Source: Sphingomonas lacusdianchii (GTDB lineage Bacteria > Pseudomonadota > Alphaproteobacteria > Sphingomonadales > Sphingomonadaceae). Taken from it: a stretch of DNA of 64,000 nt. Made by a program: the position numbers and the translations under genes. Position 1 is the stretch's first letter; the number at the start of each line of letters is the position of its first letter. The stretch is taken from the NCBI RefSeq assembly GCF_022664395.1, contig NZ_JAKRET010000014.1:1-64000 (forward strand), read 5' to 3'. Under the pieces are notes generated by a model, which saw only the letters and a program-made list of their open reading frames with translations, searched no databases and had not been told where the DNA came from. Below, in pieces: positions 19,711-29,645 of the stretch.

Positions 19711-20808
19711 ATGCCCGACCCGTCGACCCCGTGGCCCGCGACCACCGCCCCGTCGGGCACCGAACGACTGATCCTCGATGCCGAACGCGGCGATGCCGAC
19801 GATCCGGCGCTCGACCTGTCGGCGGCGGCGCGGCATGGTCGGACGATGTTCCTCGGCAGCGACGAAGGCGTCCGGCTCGAACGGCTGATCGGGGACGGCG
19901 ACGGGCGCTGGGCGGAGCATCGCCGCTTCCCGCTCGACGCGATCCTCGACCTCGACGCGTCGGGCGAGGCGGATATCGAGGGGCTGGCCGAGGAGAATGG
20001 CTGGCTCTGGGTACTCGGATCGCATGCCCGCACCCGGCCGAAGATCGGCAAACAGGGCGACGACCGCATCGACCTGACCCGGTTCGCCGCGCTCAAGAAC
20101 ACCCGTCCGCGCTGCCTGTTGGCGCGGGTGCCGCTGGCCCGCGATCTTGATCGGGACGGCGCGGTGCGGCCGGTGCAGCGCGACGGCGATCGTCGCGCGG
20201 GGATGCTGCGCCAGACCAAATATGGCAACCGGCTGTCGCGCATGTTGCAGGAAAGTCCGCTGCTGCGCCCCTTCACCCGCATCGCCGCGAAGGAAGGCGG
20301 CGTCGATCTGGAGGGGATCGCCGTCGCCGGCAACCGCATCGCCATCGGCATGCGCGGACCCGTGATCCAGACCTATGCCGTGCTGCTGGAGGTGGAGGTC
20401 GTGCCGACCCGGACCGGGCGGCTCAAGATTCTGGGACCGATGCATGTCCGGCTGCTCGAACTCGACGGTCTCGGCATCCGCGACCTGAAGCGCGACGGGG
20501 CCGACCTGCTGATCCTTGCCGGCCCGACCACCGGGCTCGACGGGCCGTGCGCGGTCTATCGATGGAAGGACTGGCTGGGCGACCCGCCGCAGCATGAACA
20601 AGTGGTGCGGCGGCACCGGCCCGAGCGGATCATCGACCTGCCCTTCGGCCGCGGCGACGATCATCCCGAGGGGCTGGTGCTGCTCGACCTGCCCGAAGGC
20701 GGACGCGACCTGCTGGTGATCTGCGACAGCCCCGCCGCCGCGCGGATCGATCGCGCGGCGAACGGCGTGCGCTGCGACCGGTTTCGCCTGCCGGACCGGG
20801 ATGGCTGA
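19711..20808 (+). CDS. DUF3616-domain protein
   Basis: 365 residues matching DUF3616 by its repeated blades (LSAAARHGRTMFLGSDEG, ADIEGLAEENGWLWVLGSHA, DLEGIAVAGNRIAIGMRGP, DHPEGLVLLDLP). The repeats suggest a beta-propeller. No signal peptide is present from the chosen start, so it is probably cytoplasmic. The start ATG 19711 has a GAAAGG site upstream; an earlier ATG at 19600 lacks one. Function unknown. Confidence 0.8.
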   Translation: MPDPSTPWPATTAPSGTERLILDAERGDADDPALDLSAAARHGRTMFLGSDEGVRLERLIGDGDGRWAEHRRFPLDAILDLDASGEADIEGLAEENGWLWVLGSHARTRPKIGKQGDDRIDLTRFAALKNTRPRCLLARVPLARDLDRDGAVRPVQRDGDRRAGMLRQTKYGNRLSRMLQESPLLRPFTRIAAKEGGVDLEGIAVAGNRIAIGMRGPVIQTYAVLLEVEVVPTRTGRLKILGPMHVRLLELDGLGIRDLKRDGADLLILAGPTTGLDGPCAVYRWKDWLGDPPQHEQVVRRHRPERIIDLPFGRGDDHPEGLVLLDLPEGGRDLLVICDSPAAARIDRAANGVRCDRFRLPDRDG

Positions 20809-20823
20809 AAATATAGCGCCTCT

Positions 20824-20936
20824 CGTTCGTCCTGAGTAGCTGTTGAGCCTGTCGAAACAGCGTATCGAAGGACCGTTGGCGGCGGATGCTTCGATACAGG
20901 TCTTCGACTTCGCTCAGCCCTTACTCAGCACGAACG
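20824..20936. repeat. Palindromic intergenic repeat, copy 1
   Basis: Two arms of about 50 bases (20824-20874 and 20884-20936) are imperfect inverted copies of each other, both starting CGTTCGT and containing GAGCCTGTCGAA or its counterpart. The RNA would fold into one long hairpin. It lies between the convergent DUF3616 and DUF1080 genes and could also serve as a terminator. A related element lies at 33243-33387. Confidence 0.8.
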
Positions 20937-20946
20937 GCTCGTGTAT

Positions 20947-21891
20947 TTACTGGTTCACCCCACCGACCACGATACGCGGCAGCGTCCGGATCGGCTCGAC
21001 CGTTATGTCGCGGAACCACGTCTCCGCGCCTTCCGACTGCAACTGGATGCGGCCATGGGTCAGCGGTTGGCGGCTGCCATCGGCAGCGATGGTGGCGAGG
21101 TCGCGGACCTCGGCGACCGGCACGCCGTTGACGACATGCACCGCGCGGTCGCCCACGACATAGAGGTCGAGCGTGTTCCACTCCCCAACCGGCCGCTCGG
21201 CATCGGTCGCCGCCTCGACATTCCAGGTCGGGGTGCCGTTGACGATATCGATCCTGCGCCCGCCCGCGCGGTAGCGCAGATGCGGTGCGATCAGCGACGG
21301 GTCGAAGGCGACTTCGGTATGACCGCGCACCTTGCCACCGACCGCGACGATCATGCCGGTCGATCCGGTCATGATCTCGAACTCCGCCGAGGGTCGCCAC
21401 GTCCCGAACACGTCGCCGGGCGCGCCGTGCGTGTGATAGAGCAGACCATTGTTGCGCGGCTGCGTCTCGCGCGGGGCATAGGTCCTGGTCCCCCATTTGA
21501 AGCGCAGGCGCAGATGATAGTCGCGCAAGTCGGCGCGGTGGACCAGGCTGCCCCAGGTCTCGCCCTTGACCCAGATTGCCGGGGCGCCGTCGACCATCCG
21601 CACCGCGAAATCGCCGCGCGTGTCGCGACCGGTGCCGATCGGCTTGTCCGGCGGATTGCGATAGGTCAGCGCCGGGTCGGCATAGCCGAGCCACGGTTCC
21701 CAATCCTTCAGGGTCCTGCCGTCGAACAGCGCGATCCGTTTGCCCGCGGGCTTCGGGATATCAACCAGCGTCAGCCGCTGCGGCGTCGTGGCAGGCGTGC
21801 CGGCGATGGCCCGTGCCGTCTCCTTGCTGTCCTGCGCCAGCGCCGGGCCGGCGAGCAGCAATGCGGTCAGGACGAAGCGACCTACGCTCAT
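20947..21891 (-). CDS. DUF1080 (3-keto-disaccharide hydrolase-like) secreted protein
   Basis: 314 residues with an N-terminal signal peptide (about 1-19, ending ALAQ). The DUF1080 lectin-like fold is shown by GKRIALFDGRTLKDWEPWLG, the central NNGLLYHTHGAPGD, and a closing GRIQLQSEGAETWFRDI. Proteins of this family include 3-keto-glycoside hydrolases. It overlaps the GH9 stop by four bases (ATGA) and so is translated with it. It probably acts on sugar derivatives in the periplasm. Confidence 0.85.
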   Translation of the reverse strand: MSVGRFVLTALLLAGPALAQDSKETARAIAGTPATTPQRLTLVDIPKPAGKRIALFDGRTLKDWEPWLGYADPALTYRNPPDKPIGTGRDTRGDFAVRMVDGAPAIWVKGETWGSLVHRADLRDYHLRLRFKWGTRTYAPRETQPRNNGLLYHTHGAPGDVFGTWRPSAEFEIMTGSTGMIVAVGGKVRGHTEVAFDPSLIAPHLRYRAGGRRIDIVNGTPTWNVEAATDAERPVGEWNTLDLYVVGDRAVHVVNGVPVAEVRDLATIAADGSRQPLTHGRIQLQSEGAETWFRDITVEPIRTLPRIVVGGVNQ

Positions 21892-24419
21892 TTCCCGCCC
21901 CCGATCCGCGCGGCAGCGTTGGCGAGGGTCAGGTACATCGCGCCTTCGGGCACGACATATTCATTCTCGCCCCAGAAGAACGGCCAGTCGTCGCGGTTCT
22001 CGGGATAATCGGGTTTGAGCAGCAGCACGCCGGGTACCACCCCGCCGGGGATGAACGAAAAATCGGCACGGTTGCTGCCATAGGCGACTTCCTTCGACTC
22101 CGCGCCCACCCCCGATACGAACGACTTGGCCGATGCCGGGTGATGACCATGGATGAAGTCGAGCGCACGCAGCACCGGCGCGGTATCGACGATGGTCGGG
22201 AACACGCGGTGCAGCGCATCGGCATTCAGCCCGAAGCCCAGCACCGCCCCGCTCCCCGCCCAGCCCCCGGCGGTGATCGGCACGCCGAACGGGTTGGCCG
22301 TGGTCATCGCCGCCGCCCGCTTCGCCCAGTCACGCGCGGCGGGTTCGATCGTCGCGCGGTAGCTTGCCGGCATGTGCGGCACGACCTTGGCGATCAGCGT
22401 CGCGGTGCCGTCGAACCGGCGCAGCATCGCCGGGGTCAGCGCCTGCACGCGATCGGCATAGCGCCGGTCGCCGGTCGCAATCAGCAATTCGACCGCCGCG
22501 GTGAACTCCTCCTCCTCGATCGGGCCGCCGGTGGTGTTGCCGTGGCGAAACGTGTCGGGCGCGTGCGCATGCTCGTCGGCCCAGACGCGCTGCGCCCGGT
22601 CGAGACAGCGTTTGGCGAAGGCCGGGTCGCGATCCTTCCACGCCCGCGCGGTCGCCGCCAGCGCCGCTGCCGATCCATAGTTGAGCGCCGACGCCTTGCT
22701 GGTGAACGCCCAGCGATCGTCGGGCGTGCCGCTGCGCCCGCCCCTGGTATCATAGGCGCGCTGATAGGGTTTGAGCTTCGCGTCATAGACCAGGCCGTCG
22801 GTCTTGCTCGCCGCATCGCCCAGATGGGTATATTGGCCGACATCCGGTTCGACGATGCCGTGGATCGCATGGCCGACCGCGTCGAACTGCGCCAGCAACT
22901 GCACGCTACCATGGCGGATCTGCTGCAATATGTCGGGCACGCCATCGGGGACGTGCATCTCGACTTTGCGCGCGGCCCAGTCGACCGTGACGGTATCGCG
23001 ATCGATGCCGAACGTCTCCCACGCATCGACCAACTGCCGCACGACCTGATATTGCGTCTGGGTGCGGATATCGAAGTCGCCGGCATCGAGCCACCCGCCG
23101 ACCGCGAGGCCGGGAATATGCTCGCCGGGCTTGAAGCGGGTGTCGGTGGTCGGCCCCTGCCGGTACAGGTCGATATGCTCGTGATTGACCGGCGCCTGTC
23201 GTGCATCGTCGCGATGCGGGTCGCCATGCCAGACGCGATAGGCTTCGTTGACCAGCATATGGTCCATCGCGATCGGGAAATAGACGTCGTTGGTCAGGTG
23301 CCAGGTGCCGGCCATCACGTCCGGCCCGATCGGAAACGGCGCGCTGCGCGTGGTGCCGTAATCGATGGCATAGGTGCCGGGCGTCGTGACGCCGCTGAAG
23401 TCCAGCTGCGTATAGCGGTAGCGCAGATAGCTGCCCCACTCCTTCGCCACCGGACCGGGAACGGCCACGAACGTCCCCGCCGCGTTCAGCCGCAACAGCC
23501 GGGGTTTGAGCGCGCGCCTGTCATCGCGGTCGAGCTCGATCGTCGCCACCTTCGGGCCATCGGCAAGGTAGCCGATCTGCGAATGGCCGATTACCGGCGG
23601 CCGCAGCCAGTCGGGCACGCTGTTGGCGTCGAGCGTCCATTCGACGACGGTGCCGGTCCGGCCACCGGGCAACAGTTGCCGGACGACATACCAGCCATTC
23701 TGCGCCTGATTACGTCCATCGAACAGCGCGAGCGTCCCCTCGCGCGTGGCGATGCCGACCCGGTGCGCGGGGTCTTCGGGAGCGAGCGTCAGGCTGCGTG
23801 CCGTCGCGAAGGGCTGCGGCTCGGCACCGGGGCCGTCGCTGCGCCCGCTGGCGAGATTGCGTTCCGCCGTCAGCGTCATCGCATCGGCTGGATAGCGCGG
23901 GAACAGCGCCGCGCGGCCATCGGCGGTATAGCTGCGGTGAAAATAGGCCGAGGGCACGAATTCTAGGTTCAGGCCCGCCTTCCCGACCATCGCGGCGGGA
24001 AGCGGCTTGTCGAGGATCACCGACAGCACGACCTTGCCGCCGCGCCGTTCGGCCCGGACGGTATAGTCGAAATCGGGATAGCGCATCACCGCCTCGATCA
24101 CGCCCGCGCCCTTGTCGACGCGGCGACGGACAAAGGCGGCGGCCGGATCCCATTGTCCCGGCGTGGCGGCGAGGCGGACATCGCCGTTGGTGGCGGTCCG
24201 CACCCCCTGCTGGATCAACTCGACGCCGCTGATCTTGGCATCGGCGAACAGCCCTTCATTGACGTTCGAAAATACCAGCCAGTTGACACCCGGCGCCTCG
24301 AAATAATCCGACCGGTCGAGCCGCAGCTCGGGCGCGGCCGGCGGCGCGCTTTGCCCCCATGCCGGCACGCTCGACGCGAGCAACGCAGCCACCAACCCGC
24401 CCATGCGACGCACGGTCAT
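21888..24419 (-). CDS. Glycoside hydrolase family 9 with N-terminal Ig-like domain
   Basis: About 843 residues with a signal peptide (ending VPAWGQ). An N-terminal beta region is followed by a CelD-type Ig-like domain (about 295-390, RPPVIGHSQIGYL) and the GH9 (alpha/alpha)6 barrel. Catalytic motifs are visible: GGWLDAGDFD (about 440) for the base and the C-terminal WGENEYVV with the acid Glu. GH9 enzymes are mostly endo-glucanases, but exo-glucosaminidases also occur. The start is ATG 24419, preceded by GGGAGGGG. It forms an operon with the DUF1080 gene. Confidence 0.9.
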   Translation of the reverse strand: MTVRRMGGLVAALLASSVPAWGQSAPPAAPELRLDRSDYFEAPGVNWLVFSNVNEGLFADAKISGVELIQQGVRTATNGDVRLAATPGQWDPAAAFVRRRVDKGAGVIEAVMRYPDFDYTVRAERRGGKVVLSVILDKPLPAAMVGKAGLNLEFVPSAYFHRSYTADGRAALFPRYPADAMTLTAERNLASGRSDGPGAEPQPFATARSLTLAPEDPAHRVGIATREGTLALFDGRNQAQNGWYVVRQLLPGGRTGTVVEWTLDANSVPDWLRPPVIGHSQIGYLADGPKVATIELDRDDRRALKPRLLRLNAAGTFVAVPGPVAKEWGSYLRYRYTQLDFSGVTTPGTYAIDYGTTRSAPFPIGPDVMAGTWHLTNDVYFPIAMDHMLVNEAYRVWHGDPHRDDARQAPVNHEHIDLYRQGPTTDTRFKPGEHIPGLAVGGWLDAGDFDIRTQTQYQVVRQLVDAWETFGIDRDTVTVDWAARKVEMHVPDGVPDILQQIRHGSVQLLAQFDAVGHAIHGIVEPDVGQYTHLGDAASKTDGLVYDAKLKPYQRAYDTRGGRSGTPDDRWAFTSKASALNYGSAAALAATARAWKDRDPAFAKRCLDRAQRVWADEHAHAPDTFRHGNTTGGPIEEEEFTAAVELLIATGDRRYADRVQALTPAMLRRFDGTATLIAKVVPHMPASYRATIEPAARDWAKRAAAMTTANPFGVPITAGGWAGSGAVLGFGLNADALHRVFPTIVDTAPVLRALDFIHGHHPASAKSFVSGVGAESKEVAYGSNRADFSFIPGGVVPGVLLLKPDYPENRDDWPFFWGENEYVVPEGAMYLTLANAAARIGGGK

Positions 24420-24510
24420 AACCCCTCCCAACTCTTTTCGTTACCGCTACCATAGGGAGCGGGCACGGCTTGGCAAGGGCATGAAATCGTTCGCTATCTT
24501 GGGCTAACTG

Positions 24511-25803
24511 CTATCGAAGTGCCTGATAGATCAGCGCGCGCAGCTTACCATGATCGTCGATATTCCCGGCGGGCAGCAACTGCGTCATGTACACGACGGT
24601 CAGCCGTTCGGCGGGATCGACCCAATACGTACTGTGATATGCCCCGCCCCAGCCAAATTCGCCGACCGATCCCGGCTCGCCCGCCTTGCCCAGATCGGTG
24701 CGCAGGCTGAACCCCAGCCCGAACCCCTCGCCCGGTTCATAGGGGATGTCGACCAGTTGATCGCTGACCATCAGCTCGACCGTCTTGCGCCCCAGATAGC
24801 GCCGCCCGTCCAGTTCGCCGCCGCGCCGGAGCATTTCGAGGAAGCGGCTGTAATCCGCCGCCGTCGACAACAGCCCCGCCCCGCCGGACATCGCGACGCG
24901 AGGGCCGTGCAGATAATGGCCCTGTCCGACATGGCCGCCACCGTCCCATTTGCCCGGATCGGGGTTGCGGCGCACGCCGCCCGGATCGGCGGCGTAGACG
25001 GTGGCGAGCCGCCCCGCCTTGGCCGGCGGAAGATAGAAGGACGTGTCGCGCATCCCCAGCGGACCGATCAGCCGCTCGTTCAGAAATGCGTCGAGCGTCT
25101 TTCCGCTGACCTTCTCGACCAGCACGCCGAGGATGTCGGTGCTGTAGCCATAGACGAATTTCGTGCCCGGCTGCTCGGCCATCGGCAGCGCCGCCATGCG
25201 TTCCACGACGTTCGCGACGGGTTCGTTGCGATCGGCGAAATACCAGCCATAGATGCCGGCATCGCGCCATGCCTTGTCGGCCGGACCGTTGCCGTAGGAG
25301 ATGCCGGCGGTGTGGGTCAGCAGGTCGCGGATCGTGATCGCGCGTTTCGCCGGCACCACGTCATAGCCGCCCTGGTCGTTGGCGACCGCAACCGTCGTCT
25401 TGCCCCAAGCGGGCAGATATTTGCCGACCGGATCGGACAGCAACAGCTTGCCCTCCTCCATCAGCATCAGGATCGCGACGCTGGTCAGCGCCTTGGTCTG
25501 CGACGCGATGCGGAAGATCGCGTCCTGCCGCATCGGATCGCGCGCTTCCTTGTCGCGCCAGCCCACCGCATCGGCATAGACGGTGCGGCCGTCCTGCTGA
25601 ATCTGCACCACCGCACCGGCGATGCGGCCCTGATCGACATAGTCCTTGAGCAGCGCCGACAGCCGCGCGAGCCGTTCGGGGGAGATCCCCGGCACCGGCC
25701 GGGCCTGTGGTGCGGCGACCTGCGCATGGGCGGCGGGCACCGCCGGCAGCGTGGCGAGCAATATGGCGGACGCGAGCGCCCGGCTCCAGACCTTCATCGA
25801 CAT
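24511..25803 (-). CDS. Secreted serine hydrolase of the beta-lactamase class C family
   Basis: 430 residues with a signal peptide (about 1-27, AHAQ). The SxxK motif is SQTK at 101-104, followed by DLLTHTAG and the Y-x-x motif in YGYSTDILG, then a GWGGAYHSTYWVDP region. This is the esterase or peptidase-like branch of the class C fold, not a recognised resistance enzyme. It lies 91 bases before the GH9 gene on the same strand. Confidence 0.88.
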   Translation of the reverse strand: MSMKVWSRALASAILLATLPAVPAAHAQVAAPQARPVPGISPERLARLSALLKDYVDQGRIAGAVVQIQQDGRTVYADAVGWRDKEARDPMRQDAIFRIASQTKALTSVAILMLMEEGKLLLSDPVGKYLPAWGKTTVAVANDQGGYDVVPAKRAITIRDLLTHTAGISYGNGPADKAWRDAGIYGWYFADRNEPVANVVERMAALPMAEQPGTKFVYGYSTDILGVLVEKVSGKTLDAFLNERLIGPLGMRDTSFYLPPAKAGRLATVYAADPGGVRRNPDPGKWDGGGHVGQGHYLHGPRVAMSGGAGLLSTAADYSRFLEMLRRGGELDGRRYLGRKTVELMVSDQLVDIPYEPGEGFGLGFSLRTDLGKAGEPGSVGEFGWGGAYHSTYWVDPAERLTVVYMTQLLPAGNIDDHGKLRALIYQALR

Positions 25804-25944
25804 GACCCCTCCGATCGTTGCCGCATGTCTAGCGGAACGGACCGGGCGTGGACCAGCGCGTTCGTGTCTCGCCCCAACAAAAACGGACGCCGATACACTG
25901 TCGCCAGCGCATCGACGTCCGTTCCGGTCGTCTATGGTAGAGGA

Positions 25945-27834
25945 TCAGGCGAAGACGAGGCCACCGACCCCGGCGTTCGATCCGATCAGCGAGTAGACAT
26001 AATAGGTCACGCCGTCCTCGGTGACCGATCCGTCGAATTCGACCTTGGTCAGCGCATTGCCGTCGACGTCGGTCATGGTGATCGTGCCGGTACCGTCGGG
26101 AAGCGAGATATTGCCCCGGCTGCCCATGATGATGCCGTCATTGTTGCCGTCGTACAGCTTGGTCGTGGTGACGATCAGGTCGTGCTTGCCGAAGCGGTTG
26201 ATCGTATCGTCGCCCAGGTCCACGCCGAGACGGGTGTCGAAGAAGAACACGTTCTTCGAATTGTCGGCGGCGTCGCCCCAGAACACGTTGTCGCCGAACG
26301 TCCCTTCCTTCGCACCGCGCGGACGGATGCTGTCGTCGCGATAGATGAAGTTGCCCTCACCATCGCTGCCGAGCAGACGCAACGCCGATACGCCTTCGAT
26401 CTGCACCGTGTCGCCGGTCGCGTCGAGGGTGACGCGGTTGTTGCTGAGGCCGATATAGTTGTCGTTGTTGCTGTCGTACAGCTTCTTGTCGATCACCAGC
26501 AGATCGTCCGAACCGAAGTTCACGATGCGATCATTGCCCGACGTTGCGGCCGTTTCGAAATAGAAGGCGTCGGAGCCGGTCGTGCCCCTGAGCACTTCGT
26601 TGGCGCTGCCGCTGCCGTTGATGATGTTATAGTTCTGCAACAGGTCGAGCACGGGGTCGACCACCGGATCGACGATGATCGGTGCCGCCTCGACGGTCAG
26701 CTTCACCGTTCCGTTCGTCTTGTTGACGCCGTCCGACGCCGCATAGACGAAGCTGTCGCTGCCGCTCCACCCTGCCTTGGGCACATAGACGAACGAGCCG
26801 TTGGCCGAGAACTGGATGGTGCCGTTATTGGGGCCGTCGACCAGGCTGGCGGTCAGCGCCTTGCCCTCGGGGTCCCTGTCGTTCGACAGGACGTTGCCCG
26901 ACAACTTGCCGTCTTCCTTGCCCGAATAGCTGTCGGCACCGACGATGGGCGCGAGATTTTCGGCGGGCGGCGGCGGCGGCGGCGGCGTGGTGCCGGTACC
27001 GGAATCGATCTCCGAGATCGTCGCCTTCAGATTGTCGGTGACGCCCATATACATGGTGATCTTGGTCGACTGGCCCGCCTTCAGCGTGCCGAGGCTGAAG
27101 GTCAGGTTCAGCGTCTGGTCGACGGTCCTGCTATAGCCCGCCGCCTGCGACGTCGCCGCCGACGCATAGGGATCGAGGTTGACGAAGCCGTAGAAGGAGG
27201 CGTCGGCGCGCGAATCCTGCGAATACAGGAAGAAGGGGGTGTCCTTCTGCAGCATCGCCGTCACCAGCGCGCCATCGTCGTCCTGCTTCTCGATCTTGTT
27301 GGTCGTCGCGAACATTCCCGACTGGTCGGGATCGGCGGTCCGCATGTAGCGGACGTCGCTCATCGTCGACGACGACTTGTTGGTCAGCGTCACGTCGATG
27401 CGGATATATTTCGCGTCATCGGCAAGGGTGATCGTCTGCACGATCGCCAGATCGTCCTTGGTCGAACCGGCCCAGTTGGCGACGCCGTTGGCCTTGCCCG
27501 ACGCATCGCTCAGCGTGCCCTTGACCTGATAATAGCCGGTCAGCAGCTGGTTGCTCTGCACAACCTTGGTCGAACCGATATTGTAGCCGACATTGAACCC
27601 CTCGATCGCGCGGCCCTGCAGCAGCGCGTCGTCGAGCGTCGTCTCCTTACCCTTGCCGAAGCCGTCGAGGTCGGCGACGAGGCCAAGCCGCAGAAAGCCG
27701 GAATCGGCGTCGGTTTCATACCCCTTTGGCGCATTCTTGGTCGTGCCAAGCCCGCCCCATGCATTGACCCCTATCCCGAGATAGGTTCCCTGCAGGAACA
27801 GTTCACCGTTAGAAACCGTGCTAGAAATAGTCAT
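25945..27834 (-). CDS. Large extracellular protein with cadherin-like domain, probable type I secretion substrate
   Basis: 629 residues starting MTISSTVSNGELFLQG, with no Sec signal peptide. The N-terminal 280 residues form a beta-rich domain. A run of prolines (about 285-292) precedes a cadherin/VCBS-like domain (AENLAPIVGADSYSGKEDGK to VKLTVEA). The C-terminal 250 residues contain repeated aspartate-rich units such as SDAFYFETAATSGNDRI and DDTINRFGKHDLIV, similar to type I-secreted adhesins and surface proteins. A TolC-type gene lies 1.8 kb away but belongs to a MacAB exporter. The C-terminal secretion signal is inferred. Confidence 0.7.
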   Translation of the reverse strand: MTISSTVSNGELFLQGTYLGIGVNAWGGLGTTKNAPKGYETDADSGFLRLGLVADLDGFGKGKETTLDDALLQGRAIEGFNVGYNIGSTKVVQSNQLLTGYYQVKGTLSDASGKANGVANWAGSTKDDLAIVQTITLADDAKYIRIDVTLTNKSSSTMSDVRYMRTADPDQSGMFATTNKIEKQDDDGALVTAMLQKDTPFFLYSQDSRADASFYGFVNLDPYASAATSQAAGYSRTVDQTLNLTFSLGTLKAGQSTKITMYMGVTDNLKATISEIDSGTGTTPPPPPPPAENLAPIVGADSYSGKEDGKLSGNVLSNDRDPEGKALTASLVDGPNNGTIQFSANGSFVYVPKAGWSGSDSFVYAASDGVNKTNGTVKLTVEAAPIIVDPVVDPVLDLLQNYNIINGSGSANEVLRGTTGSDAFYFETAATSGNDRIVNFGSDDLLVIDKKLYDSNNDNYIGLSNNRVTLDATGDTVQIEGVSALRLLGSDGEGNFIYRDDSIRPRGAKEGTFGDNVFWGDAADNSKNVFFFDTRLGVDLGDDTINRFGKHDLIVTTTKLYDGNNDGIIMGSRGNISLPDGTGTITMTDVDGNALTKVEFDGSVTEDGVTYYVYSLIGSNAGVGGLVFA

Positions 27835-28452
27835 CAAAATCCCCGCTCGAACTGCATCGATCCAGATTAATGCCAAACATGCGACAGCGCCCTGTCCGAA
27901 GACAGTCGGGCCGCTTTCCACCGCGCCATAGTAGGACTTTTGGAAATACTTGTTACAACGATACAGACAGGCACCGCCGGCCGCGTTATTCACCTCGCGA
28001 TCGGCACGACCCCGATTTTCGTTGCCGTTATTGTGGCGCTAAGCGAAGCCTCCCGTACCGTCGATAGTCCGGCGATGAGACGTTCAAGATTCGCGCCAAA
28101 TTGGCACAGTCAATGGAACCGAAATCGATAGAAGCTATTCGTCGACGCATTGCACCGTTTCGTCGTACGCAAACTATCGCGATCGGCAGCGATTTGCCGG
28201 CTTGCCGGCAAGCGGCACCGCCTGTTTTGCCGCCGCGTTTACCATGATTCGCAACAGGTTATAATGTCACATAAATCTGGCGCGAGAGGGTGCGTTTGCT
28301 GCGCTGCAAGGCGGTCCGCGACGGTTCGTCGTTGACCGTCGGCGACCCGATCGCGGCGGCGGTCGTCCGGGGCACGTCGTCGCGTTCGGCGACATGGGCC
28401 TCGCAAGTAAATCTGGTCACTGCCACTATACGACGACTTGGCCGCGCGAAGG
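27835..28452. other. 618-base intergenic region, no gene recognised
   Basis: This gap separates the large secreted protein gene from the degenerate GGDEF gene. It is less GC-rich near 27930-27960 and 28080-28130, which suggests promoter or regulatory DNA. A short inverted repeat (GCCGGCTTGCCGGC) lies near 28195-28210. Small open frames have no family features. Confidence 0.5.
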
Positions 28453-29412
28453 TCAGCCGATCTCGATCAGCCGCGCTTCGGCCACGACGCGATTGCCGCC
28501 CTGCTTGCGCGCCTTGCGCGACAGGCGCACCGCCGCCTTGGTCACGTCGCGCGGCAGCCGCCCGCGACTGCTCGCGACGCCGGCCGACAGCGTGACCTGT
28601 CCGAGCGGTTCGTCGGTCTCGCGCACCTTCAGGTGGCGTGACGCCATTTCGGCGCAGGCGCTTTCCAGTCGGGCGATGCCGGTCGCCAGATCGGGCTCGT
28701 CGATGACGGTCAGGAACGACGCGTCGCCCCAGCGTCCGACCTGATAGGGCGCACAGGCGTCCTTCAGCGTCATTGCCGCCGCCTTAAGCACCCGGTCGCC
28801 CATCGCCTCGCCATGCAGCGCGACGAATTCGTCGAGCTGGTCGATATCGACGACCGCCACCGAACAATGCCCGATCGCGCGGATGCACGCGTCGAGCCGC
28901 TGCGCCATCGCCTCCCACCCCGGCAGGCCGGTCAGCGGATCGCGTCCCATTTCGTCGCGCACACCGTTCAGCGTGTCGCGCAGCACCTGCGCCTGTTGCA
29001 GCGCGGCGGACAGCGAGCTTTCCGCCTCGGCGGTGCGTTCGATCATGAACACGACCAGTCGCTGGATCTGTTGCGGTTCGGCCGACACCAGTTCGGCAGC
29101 GGTGCGGGTCAGGTCCTGGTTCAGTCCGCCGGTCGCCATCGCGACGCGGGTGAGCAGTTCGAGCAACTGGATTGTCAACCGGTCGAACGTGCCGTCGGTG
29201 AGGGGCGACACGATTTCGGGCATCAATGCCCGTACCGCTTCGGTGCGCAGCCGCACCCCGCCCTCGATCTCACGATCGACCGCATCGGAAAATTCCCGGT
29301 CGACCCCCGCCAGATAACGATAGGCGAACGCATAATGTTCGGGACTATGATCCAGCTTTTGCGCATCGAGAAACCGCAGCGCCCGTGCGCCGATACTATC
29401 TGCCATGCCCAT
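28453..29412 (-). CDS. Diguanylate-cyclase-like protein with degenerate GGDEF motif
   Basis: 319 residues. The N-terminal helical region of about 150 residues precedes a GGDEF-type domain with the DPLTGLPGWEAM start. At the active site the expected GGDEF is replaced by GDASF (in VGRWGDASF), so diguanylate cyclase activity is unlikely. It may bind c-di-GMP or GTP, or act through protein contacts. No membrane segment is visible. It is divergent from the exporter operon. Confidence 0.85.
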   Translation of the reverse strand: MGMADSIGARALRFLDAQKLDHSPEHYAFAYRYLAGVDREFSDAVDREIEGGVRLRTEAVRALMPEIVSPLTDGTFDRLTIQLLELLTRVAMATGGLNQDLTRTAAELVSAEPQQIQRLVVFMIERTAEAESSLSAALQQAQVLRDTLNGVRDEMGRDPLTGLPGWEAMAQRLDACIRAIGHCSVAVVDIDQLDEFVALHGEAMGDRVLKAAAMTLKDACAPYQVGRWGDASFLTVIDEPDLATGIARLESACAEMASRHLKVRETDEPLGQVTLSAGVASSRGRLPRDVTKAAVRLSRKARKQGGNRVVAEARLIEIG

Positions 29413-29645
29413 TCGCCACTGCTACCGATCGCGCAGAAGCCTAGCGCAATGGCGTTAACGGCGGACTACCATATTGCGGGATTTGCGCGGTGTTGGCTCC
29501 GTTTCGGATCGTTCCGGCGCCCCCTTCTTTCCGCGGAGCGTTGCGCGGCGGCGAGGACTTCGCCCCCAAACTACCCCAAATCGTCGCGACAAACTGCGAC
29601 AGTTTCGTGCTGGACGATGGTCCCGTTCAGGCATATCGTTTATCG

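Noticed and set aside
24511..25803. Calling the serine hydrolase a beta-lactamase resistance gene
   Set aside because: The motifs fit the broad class C fold shared with esterases and peptidases, and there is no resistance context.
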